A stretch of DNA of 5,330 nucleotides, from NCBI GenBank assembly GCA_023414975.1, contig JAEZMI010000113.1:1-5330 (forward strand), written 5' to 3'. Positions within the stretch are counted from its first letter, which is position 1. Every line of letters begins with the position of its first letter. The position numbers and the translations under genes were made by a program. Below are positions 1-4,900 of this stretch, one piece after another. The notes below the pieces were generated by a model. The model saw nothing but the letters and a program-made list of their open reading frames with translations. It did no database searches and was not told the DNA's origin. The DNA is from Pseudomonadota bacterium. Its GTDB lineage: Bacteria > Pseudomonadota > Alphaproteobacteria > Rhizobiales > Xanthobacteraceae.

Positions 1-495
1 GCCAATGAGGCGCAGCAGGGCGGCTGGCTGTACGAGCTGATGGCCCGCGCCGATCACGAGAGCCCGTCCATCGCCCCCGCCAATCCGCGCGCCCGCGCCC
101 CGGAGGGGCGGTCGGGCGGCAGCGAGCGCGAGGCCGAGCGCCCCGTGCATCACGCCATCGAGTCGCTGGACTCCCTCTCGGTCGACATCGCCCGCATGAT
201 CGATCACGAGGCGGCCGTCGATCTGTGGGAGCGCTACAAGCGCGGCGAGCGCAATGTGTTCACGCGCCGGCTCTACACCATGCAGGGTCAGCAGACCTTC
301 GAGGAAATCCGCCGCAAGTACCGGCGCGACCTCGAATTCCGCGACACGGTGGACCGCTACATCGGCGAGTTCGAGCGGCTGATCGAGCAGGTCGGGCGCG
401 ACGAGCGCGGCCAGCAGCTCACCAAGACCTACCTGACCTCGGACACCGGCAAGGTCTACACCCTGCTCGCCCACGCCGCCGGCCGTTTCGACTAG
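1..495 (+). CDS. C-terminal part of a large conserved rhizobial protein (coiled-coil, function unknown), 5' end outside window
   Basis: The frame is open from base 1 and ends at TAG 493-495, giving 164 visible residues; the Met encoded at base 40 is internal, since the reading continues upstream of it. Residues about 18-47 are rich in Pro, Ala, Arg, Ser and Gly and look like a disordered linker. From about residue 57 there is a compact, charged, mostly helical block (IARMIDHEAAVDLWERYKRG, then RRLYTMQGQQTFEEIRRKY, ending with TYLTSDTGKVYTLLAHA). From memory, this ending is typical of long coiled-coil proteins of Rhizobiales that are often misnamed 'kinesin-like' or 'apolipoprotein-like'; I could not check this by search. 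No catalytic motif, signal peptide or membrane segment is visible in this part. It converges on the lipid-transport operon and shares a terminator with it. The function is unknown; that it is a real gene is well supported by codon bias and amino-acid composition. Confidence 0.8.
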   Translation, partial: ANEAQQGGWLYELMARADHESPSIAPANPRARAPEGRSGGSEREAERPVHHAIESLDSLSVDIARMIDHEAAVDLWERYKRGERNVFTRRLYTMQGQQTFEEIRRKYRRDLEFRDTVDRYIGEFERLIEQVGRDERGQQLTKTYLTSDTGKVYTLLAHAAGRFD

Positions 496-577
496 AGCGC
501 GATAGGGAAGGCGCGATCCGCTCGGATTGAACCGATTCGAGCGGCGAACCGCCCTCTGGGACCATGATGGAGAATGC
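493..577 (+). repeat. Dispersed intergenic repeat, copy A
   Basis: The core at 511-577 aligns with 4526-4587. Both begin GCRCGATCCG, and both contain GAAYCGCCCTCTG followed after a short variable stretch by GAGAATGC or AGAATGC. The outer end TAGAGCGCGAT at 493-503 resembles AGAGCACGAT at 4523-4532. Inside, CCGCTCG (518-524) pairs with CGAGCGG (538-544) as a perfect 7-bp stem. Such TAGAGCATGATCC-type elements are, from memory, common between genes in Rhizobiales; their role is unknown. The first three bases are the stop codon of the upstream gene. Confidence 0.6.
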
Positions 578-605
578 AAAAAGGGCCCCGCGAGGGGCCC
601 TTTTT
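578..605. terminator. Bidirectional intrinsic terminator between convergent genes
   Basis: AAAAAGGGCCCC (578-589) and GGGGCCCTTTTT (594-605) form a perfect 12-bp inverted repeat around a GCGA tetraloop (GNRA type). The GC-rich heart is followed by five T on the plus strand and, by symmetry, on the minus strand. It lies 82 nt past the stop of the plus-strand gene and 64 nt past the stop of the minus-strand lipoprotein gene, so it can end both transcripts. Confidence 0.9.
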
Positions 606-669
606 CGTGGGTCGGGACGCGAGCCGCGCGGGTTGCGGGAGCGGAGTTGGGGAGTCGAGTTTCGGCGCG

Positions 670-1404
670 TCAGACGCGGCCGCCGGTCCAGGTCACGATG
701 TCCACGAACACCTGATCGGACGCCGCGTCGAGCGCGGCCGTGGCCTCCGGACCGCTGGTGCCGGCCGCCGGCGCGCGGGCGGTGAACACCTTCGCCGCGA
801 CGATGCGCCCGCTGCTGGCGCTGACGATGCGGGCGGACACCTCGACCACTGCTTCCGCTCCCGCGCCGAAGGTCTGGAGACCGAAGGCGCGGATGTCGGT
901 CAGCAGCGTGTAATCGGCATTCACCGCGTCGCCCGGCCGTGCCACGGCGCGTCCACGGCTCGCATTCTCGAAGGACTGGATCAGCCGCGCCTGGAACAGC
1001 GCCGGCAGCCGGTCCGCCCACTGCGCCTTGCCGAGATAGGTGATCTGGCCGGGCTGCGGCTCGACGACGATCCGCTCGGTATCGAGCACCTGCAGCGCGG
1101 TCGAGCCGGCGACCACGAGCTGCGCGGAGCCGGCGCGCGGGGCGTTGAAGCCCACCGGCGCGGTGAGGTCGAAGGTCGGCAGCGCCTTGTCGCCCCCGCC
1201 GAGAAGCGAGGCGCAGCCCCCGAGGCCGAGCGCCAGGGCGAGGATGGCGGCGGTGCCGGCGAGCCGGCGGCGGCGGTCGGCGCGTGTCACCTCAGGTCGC
1301 GTCACGTCGGGTCGCTTCACGTCGGGTCGCCTCACGTCGCGTCGCCTCACGTCGAGTCGCCTCACTTGCCCTTCCCCGTCCTTCTGTGCGTTCGCCCGCG
1401 GCAT
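670..1404 (-). CDS. ABC transporter auxiliary lipoprotein (PqiC / ABC_trans_aux type) of the MCE system
   Basis: Likely an outer-membrane-directed lipoprotein that works with the MCE protein encoded just upstream in lipid transfer across the periplasm. Residues 48-63 form a hydrophobic signal sequence preceded by RRRR, ending in the lipobox LGGC with Cys64; Ala and Ser follow, so there is no Asp at +2 and Lol sorting to the outer membrane is expected. The rest (about 72-244) fits the ABC_trans_aux family (PF03886): an early LQVLDTERIVV strand, then the YLGKAQWADRLPALFQARLI block typical of the family, then a beta-strand/helix C-terminal half. The ATG at 1402-1404 follows the MCE stop (TGA 1408-1406) after one base. 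From this start the leader is 63 residues, long for a lipoprotein, because of five-residue repeats at 14-43. In-frame GTG codons at 1365 or 1290 are alternative starts; the one at 1290 would leave 25 residues before the Cys. The family call is solid; the exact start is not. Confidence 0.88.
   Translation of the reverse strand: MPRANAQKDGEGQVRRLDVRRRDVRRPDVKRPDVTRPEVTRADRRRRLAGTAAILALALGLGGCASLLGGGDKALPTFDLTAPVGFNAPRAGSAQLVVAGSTALQVLDTERIVVEPQPGQITYLGKAQWADRLPALFQARLIQSFENASRGRAVARPGDAVNADYTLLTDIRAFGLQTFGAGAEAVVEVSARIVSASSGRIVAAKVFTARAPAAGTSGPEATAALDAASDQVFVDIVTWTGGRV
1286..1365 (-). repeat. 15-bp tandem repeat within the lipoprotein gene, with a GTG in every unit
   Basis: Five 15-bp units start at 1286, 1301, 1316, 1331 and 1346, followed by a partial unit at 1361-1365; the plus-strand consensus is close to YTCACGTCGGGTCGC. 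On the coding strand this gives the pentapeptide pattern V-x-R-x-(D/E), residues 14-43. Because 15 bp is five codons, gain or loss of units keeps the frame. Each unit carries GTG as the Val codon, at 1365, 1350, 1335, 1320, 1305 and 1290. The GTGs at 1350, 1335 and 1320 each have GAGG nine bases upstream. Confidence 0.9.
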
Positions 1405-1405
1405 C

Positions 1406-2452
1406 TCAGCGCCCCGTATAGTTCGGGACGGACTGGCCGCCGAAGATGAACTGGCGCGGGTTGCGCTCCAGGTTGCGGAACACCCGCTCGATCTCGGCGA
1501 GCGTGCGCCGCCCGTCCACCGCCAGCGCCTCGTACTGGCGCAGCCCCGGCCCGGTGAACTTGTTGATGTTCGCGGTCAGCTCGGCGGTGCGCACATCGAG
1601 ATTGGCGGCGAGCTTGCGCACCTCGGCGGCGGCGCCGGTGATCTCGGCGAACATGCCCTTGCCCTCCTCCGAGGCGGTGAGGCCGTTCACATTGTCGAGG
1701 ATCGAGTTGATCTTGGCCGACATGCCGTCGAGCTGGGCGGTGAAGCGGCTGATGTCGTCGACCGTCTCCGTCACCTTCTCCGGCTGGATCGCGGCGACGG
1801 TGCGGTCGAGATTGGCGGCGAGCGAATCGATGCGCTTGGCCGCCGAGCTCACATCGGCGATGAGCTGGTCGATGCTGCCGGAATTGTTGCCGAGCGCCGT
1901 GGTGAACTTGTCGACATTGTCGATCACCGAGGAAATCTTGGTCTCGTTCAGCCGCAGCAGGTCGTCGATCCGCCGGGCGATGTCGTCGACGCGGCCCATC
2001 ACCTGCCGCGCGCCCTGCATGAGGTCCTGCACCGCGCCGGCGTCGGCCTGGATGCGCGGCAGCGAGCCGTCCTCGGGCGTCGGCAGCGGCTCGGCATTGG
2101 CGGCGCCGCCGATCAGCCCGATGGAGGACAGGCCCGTGAGCACCTGCGCGTCGAGCTGGGCGCGGGTGTCGGACTTCACCGGCGTCATCGGCTGCACGGC
2201 GACCGTCGCCACCACCCGGCGCGGATCCTGCGCGTCGAGCCGCAGGCCCGTCACCTCGCCGACCGGGATGCCGTTGAAGGTCACCGCGGAGCCGGTCTGC
2301 AACCCGCTCACCGGGCCGTTGAATACCACGTCATAGGCCGCGCGCGGCCCCCGGCTGGAGGAGCCGGTGAACCACCAGACGAACGCGAAGCCCGCCGCGA
2401 TGATCGCCAGGGTGAACAGGCCGATGACGATGTAGTTGGCGCGGGTTTCCAT
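1406..2452 (-). CDS. MlaD-like MCE domain protein (periplasmic lipid-transport subunit)
   Basis: A single-pass inner-membrane protein whose MCE domain should form a ring in the periplasm carrying lipid from or to the permease. A signal-anchor helix is seen at residues 7-29. The MCE domain lies at about 39-117, with VTFNGIPVGEVTGLRLD near 57-73 and DAQVLTGLSSIGLIGG at 101-116, both typical of the family (PF02470). Residues about 139-325 are strongly helical with recurring heptad-like blocks, ending in the NPRQFIFGG motif (331-339) common in rhizobial MCE proteins. At 348 aa it is much longer than E. coli MlaD (about 183 aa), the excess being the helical tail. ATG 2452-2450 overlaps the ATPase stop as TGATG, and GAGGGGG at 2466-2460 lies 7 nt upstream, so translation is probably coupled. 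It may be annotated mlaD; I leave the symbol blank because orthology to E. coli mlaD cannot be shown here. Confidence 0.93.
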   Translation of the reverse strand: METRANYIVIGLFTLAIIAAGFAFVWWFTGSSSRGPRAAYDVVFNGPVSGLQTGSAVTFNGIPVGEVTGLRLDAQDPRRVVATVAVQPMTPVKSDTRAQLDAQVLTGLSSIGLIGGAANAEPLPTPEDGSLPRIQADAGAVQDLMQGARQVMGRVDDIARRIDDLLRLNETKISSVIDNVDKFTTALGNNSGSIDQLIADVSSAAKRIDSLAANLDRTVAAIQPEKVTETVDDISRFTAQLDGMSAKINSILDNVNGLTASEEGKGMFAEITGAAAEVRKLAANLDVRTAELTANINKFTGPGLRQYEALAVDGRRTLAEIERVFRNLERNPRQFIFGGQSVPNYTGR

Positions 2453-3282
2453 CAGCGCGCCCCCTCATCGACGAAGCCGGCCGCACGCGCCCGCTTGCCG
2501 TGGAAATAGGCGGAAACCCAGGGGTGCTTGGAGGCGAGCATCGTGTCGATCGGTCCCACGGCGATGACCTTGCCATCGGCCAGGGCGGCGATGCGGTCGC
2601 AGACGGTGTGAAGGCTGTCCAGATCGTGCGTTACCATGAATACGGTCAGCCCCAAAGTCTGCTGCAGCGTCGCGATGAGATCGTCGAACTCGCCGGCGCC
2701 GATCGGGTCGAGACCCGAGGTCGGCTCGTCGAGGAACAATATCTCCGGATCGAGCGCCAGCGCCCGCGCCAGAGCGACGCGCTTGATCATGCCGCCGGAG
2801 AGTTCCGAGGGCATCTTGGTCACGACATCCGGCTGAAGGCCGACCATTTCCACCTTGGCGATGGTGATCTCGTCCATCAGCTGCGGCGACAGGTCGAGAT
2901 ATTCGCGCATCGGGAACTGGATGTTCTGCCGCACGGTGAGCGAGGAGAACAGCGCGCCCTGCTGGAACAGCACGCCCCAGCGCTGCTCCAGTTGCCGGCG
3001 CTGCTCGTAGTTCAGCGTGTCGAGGTCCTGGCCGAACACCTCCACCGTGCCCGAACGCTTGGGCACGAGGCCGAGAATGGTGCGGGTGAGCACGGATTTG
3101 CCGCCGCCCGAGGCGCCGACGAAGCCGAGGATCTCGCCCTTCATCACATCCAGCGACAGCCCCTTGAGGATGGTGCGCTCGCCGAAGCCCACCACCACGT
3201 CGCGCGCGCGGATGATCGGCTCGCCCGGCTGGATATCGGGGACGCTGTCGGCGGGGCGGCCGTTGATCATGTCGGAAAGCAC
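2452..3282 (-). CDS. MlaF-like ABC transporter ATP-binding protein
   Basis: The cytoplasmic ATPase that powers the permease encoded next to it. All ABC motifs are intact in the 276-aa product: Walker A GASGGGKS at 56-63, Q-loop at LFQQGALF (105-112), signature LSGGM at 161-165, Walker B ILFLDEP at 181-187 with catalytic Glu186, D-loop SGLD at 189-192 and H-loop His219. The signature followed by IKRVALARAL, and the LFQQGALFSSLTVRQNI stretch, are characteristic of the MlaF/Ttg2A group. The first codon is GTG at 3282-3280. GAGGG (3291-3287) lies 4 nt upstream and overlaps the permease stop, which supports this start; an ATG four codons on (3270-3268), with AAGG 5' of it, is the alternative. The C-terminal tail after residue 260 is basic and not part of the ABC fold. 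It lies 7 nt after the permease stop and overlaps the MCE start by one base. Confidence 0.95.
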   Translation of the reverse strand: MLSDMINGRPADSVPDIQPGEPIIRARDVVVGFGERTILKGLSLDVMKGEILGFVGASGGGKSVLTRTILGLVPKRSGTVEVFGQDLDTLNYEQRRQLEQRWGVLFQQGALFSSLTVRQNIQFPMREYLDLSPQLMDEITIAKVEMVGLQPDVVTKMPSELSGGMIKRVALARALALDPEILFLDEPTSGLDPIGAGEFDDLIATLQQTLGLTVFMVTHDLDSLHTVCDRIAALADGKVIAVGPIDTMLASKHPWVSAYFHGKRARAAGFVDEGAR

Positions 3283-3289
3283 CTTGCCC

Positions 3290-4438
3290 TCACATGTTCA
3301 CGGCGGCGAAGAACATGGCGAACAGCCCGTCCACCACGATCACCAGGAAGATCGCCTTCACCACGGAGGCCGTGGTGTGGGCGCCGAGCGATTCGGCGCT
3401 GCCGCCCACGCGCATACCTTCCATGCAGGCGATCAATCCGACAATGGCGGCCATGAACGGCGCCTTGATCATGCCCACCTCGAAGGTGTTGAGCGCGATG
3501 GCCTCCTGCAGCCGGTGCAGGAAGATTTCCGGCGATATGCCGCCATAGAGCCAGGCCACCAGCCCGCCGCCGAACAGCGCGCACATATTGCCGATGAAGG
3601 TCAGCAGCGGCACGGCGACGATGAGCGCGACGAGACGCGGCAGCACCAGCACCTCGTTGGGGTCGAAGCCCATCACGCGCAGCGCGTCCACTTCCTCGCG
3701 CATCCGCATCGAGCCGAGTTCGGCTGTGAAGGCGCTGCCCGAACGGCCGGCCACCATGATGGAGACGATGAGCACGCCCAGTTCGCGCAGGGTGAGGATG
3801 CCCACCATGTCGACAACATAGGTCGTCGCGCCGAACTTGCGGAAATGGAAGATGCCCTGCTGCGCGATGATGCAGCCGATCAGGAAGGTGATCAGCGCGA
3901 TGATCGGCACGGCGCGCAGGCCGGTGCGTTCGAGGTGATAGACCATCGAGGTCCAGCGGAAGGTGTGCGGGCGCACAAGGACGCGCAGCAGCGCCGAGAC
4001 CACCGCCCCGATGAAGGAGAAGAAGGAGAGCGAGTCCTTGCCGGTCTCCACCACCACCTTGCCGACGAGTGCGATGGAGCCCACCAGCGCGTTCGGGTGC
4101 GGCCTGACCGGGGGCACCTCGTGGCAGCCATTGGCGATTTCCTTGAGCAGCGGGTGGAAACGCCGCTCCAGCCCCACGAGCTGCGCGCGCACCCCCGCCT
4201 CGTCCAGCGCGCGGATCAGCCGGTCGAGCATGACCGCGCCGACCGTATCGAGCCGGCGCACGCCGGAAAAATCGAGCCGCGCCGTCTCGGCCCCGCCGGC
4301 GCGCAGCTCCTCCAGCGCCGCATCGACGGCGCCTTCCAGCGCACGGCCTTGCGCCGCGATCCACCGGCCATTGCCGACGATCACCAGCTCGCGCCCATTG
4401 CGCGCCGTGGCGAGCAGCGGTGCCTCAGCGGCTCCCAA
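3290..4438 (-). CDS. STAS-MlaE fusion: lipid ABC transporter permease with N-terminal MlaB-like domain
   Basis: Inner-membrane permease of the MCE transporter. From the start used here (382 aa), residues about 13-105 form a STAS domain with DFSGVRRLDTVGAVML at 56-71, the MlaB-like module that in E. coli is a separate protein binding the ATPase. Residues about 135-380 are the MlaE domain (PF02405) with several hydrophobic helices. It has the conserved AELGSMRMREEVDALRVMGF loop at 239-258, the likely contact with the ATPase, and a C-terminal EGMRVGGSAESLG stretch. Start: no ATG precedes the STAS domain. TTG at 4438 has AGGGAG (4453-4448) nine bases upstream and is preferred. The frame also extends to a TTG at 4513, giving 407 aa, but I see no ribosome-binding site there and it lies about 10 bp from a dispersed repeat. 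First gene of the operon; stop TGA at 3292-3290. Confidence 0.92.
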   Translation of the reverse strand: MGAAEAPLLATARNGRELVIVGNGRWIAAQGRALEGAVDAALEELRAGGAETARLDFSGVRRLDTVGAVMLDRLIRALDEAGVRAQLVGLERRFHPLLKEIANGCHEVPPVRPHPNALVGSIALVGKVVVETGKDSLSFFSFIGAVVSALLRVLVRPHTFRWTSMVYHLERTGLRAVPIIALITFLIGCIIAQQGIFHFRKFGATTYVVDMVGILTLRELGVLIVSIMVAGRSGSAFTAELGSMRMREEVDALRVMGFDPNEVLVLPRLVALIVAVPLLTFIGNMCALFGGGLVAWLYGGISPEIFLHRLQEAIALNTFEVGMIKAPFMAAIVGLIACMEGMRVGGSAESLGAHTTASVVKAIFLVIVVDGLFAMFFAAVNM

Positions 4439-4447
4439 GATCAGCGG

Positions 4448-4453
4448 CTCCCT
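4448..4453 (-). promoter_or_regulatory. Ribosome-binding site deciding the permease start
   Basis: On the minus strand AGGGAG stands nine bases before the TTG at 4438. The upstream in-frame TTG at 4513 has nothing comparable. TTG with a good Shine-Dalgarno sequence is the better of two weak choices; there is no ATG in this frame before the STAS domain. Confidence 0.5.
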
Positions 4454-4476
4454 TTCGGTTTCGAGACCGTTTGCCG

Positions 4477-4496
4477 GCTGCCGGGGGTCCGGCAGC
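4477..4496. other. Perfect 8-bp stem-loop in the permease leader (or N-terminal codons)
   Basis: GCTGCCGG (4477-4484) and CCGGCAGC (4489-4496) form a perfect stem around a four-base loop. It lies between the two candidate TTG starts of the permease. If translation begins at 4438, this is a 5' leader hairpin ending 24 nt before the ribosome-binding site. No T-tract follows on either strand, so it is not a terminator. Confidence 0.6.
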
Positions 4497-4522
4497 GCAA
4501 GGCAAGACGCCAAGAGACGACC

Positions 4523-4632
4523 AGAGCACGATCCGACCAGATCAATCTGATCGGTGAATCGCCCTCTGACTGCGTGATAGAGAATGCGTGATCCGATCAG
4601 CCCGCGCGGCGGGCGGATCGGCGCATGCTCTA
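4523..4632 (+). repeat. Dispersed intergenic repeat, copy B, with inverted ends
   Basis: Positions 4526-4587 align with copy A (511-577). The element seems to extend to 4632: its left end AGAGCACGATCCGA (4523-4536) matches the reverse complement of its right end, AGAGCATGCGCCGA, at 11 of 14 positions. Two stems are visible. CCGACCAGA (4533-4541) pairs with TCTGATCGG (4546-4554) with one mismatch. A 13-bp stem, also with one mismatch, joins 4593-4605 to 4609-4621. It lies where the 5' leader of the MCE operon would be. Confidence 0.65.
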
Positions 4633-4654
4633 AAGACGCAATTTACGCTTTTGC

Positions 4655-4684
4655 TTCATAGCCGTGCGGCTCACCCTCTGTCGA
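4655..4684 (-). promoter_or_regulatory. Candidate sigma-70 promoter of the MCE operon
   Basis: On the minus strand TCGACA (4684-4679, one mismatch to TTGACA) is followed after 18 bases by TATGAA (4660-4655, four of six to TATAAT). Transcription would start near 4648, giving a leader of about 210 nt to the TTG at 4438 that includes the whole of repeat copy B. Picked by eye; the alphaproteobacterial consensus is loose. Confidence 0.3.
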
Positions 4685-4734
4685 GCGGATGCACATCCGT
4701 AATGGTAACGGAATGATGCCATAACGTTCTAGTT

Positions 4735-4751
4735 GGAAAGCTGTGCTTTCC
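4735..4751. promoter_or_regulatory. 17-bp perfect dyad, possible operator
   Basis: GGAAAGC (4735-4741) and GCTTTCC (4745-4751) are perfect inverted arms around TGT. The size and symmetry suit a dimeric regulator, and the position between divergent promoters suits control of either gene. It is not followed by a T-tract. No regulator gene is in the window, so the binder is unknown. Confidence 0.35.
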
Positions 4752-4775
4752 CTGTGACGCATCGACAGTCACGGG
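4751..4775. promoter_or_regulatory. Second, imperfect dyad adjoining the first
   Basis: CCTGTGAC (4751-4758) pairs with GTCACGGG (4768-4775) over eight positions, one of them a T-G wobble, around nine bases. It shares its first base with the preceding dyad. It could be a second half of a compound operator or only a leader stem. Confidence 0.25.
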
Positions 4776-4900
4776 CAATATACGCGTGCCAGAATGATGC
4801 TGCATGCGCGGCGGACACGCCGCGTCCGTCCCGCTTTTTCGCGCCCGCCCGCCTCGCAGGGCGATTGCGATTCGTCCTGTTATGTTCAGGTGCCGCTGAC

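Larger units (their letters stand above)
4439..4900. other. Divergent intergenic region between the MCE operon and the dgcA-like gene
   Basis: About 460 bp (386 bp if the permease starts at 4513) without a convincing gene. It holds, left to right: the leader hairpin at 4477-4496, repeat copy B at 4523-4632, a candidate minus-strand promoter at 4655-4684, two adjacent dyads at 4735-4751 and 4751-4775, and a GC-rich stem at 4807-4824. The stretch 4633-4800 is clearly richer in A and T than the surrounding genes, as expected for promoter DNA. No clear plus-strand promoter for the right-hand gene could be picked out. Confidence 0.7.

Noticed and set aside
1286..1365. The tandem repeat as a CRISPR array
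   Set aside because: The units are 15 bp, directly adjoining with no spacers, and inside a coding frame.
574..1449. A 291-codon plus-strand open frame over the terminator and lipoprotein gene
   Set aside because: It starts in the terminator hairpin and its C-terminal HVGS/HVES repeats are only the antisense reading of the 15-bp tandem repeat.
1040..2509. A 489-codon plus-strand open frame opposite the MCE gene
   Set aside because: It is antisense to a convincing MlaD-like protein, has a composition dominated by Arg/Ala/Gly/His and no recognisable motif; long antisense frames are expected in DNA this GC-rich.
3017..4591. A 524-codon plus-strand open frame opposite the ATPase and permease
   Set aside because: It spans two genes with intact family motifs on the other strand and is rich in His/Asp/Arg/Gln, as expected of a reverse-strand shadow.
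4711..4800. A 9-bp direct repeat GAATGATGC at 4711-4719 and 4792-4800
   Set aside because: It is too short and too far apart to mean much in a region of this length without conservation data.
4807..4839. The stem CGCGGCG/CGCCGCG (4807-4813 with 4818-4824) followed by TTTTT at 4835-4839 as a terminator
   Set aside because: Ten bases separate the stem from the T-run and it lies only about 60 bp ahead of the dgcA-like start codon; at most a leader structure.
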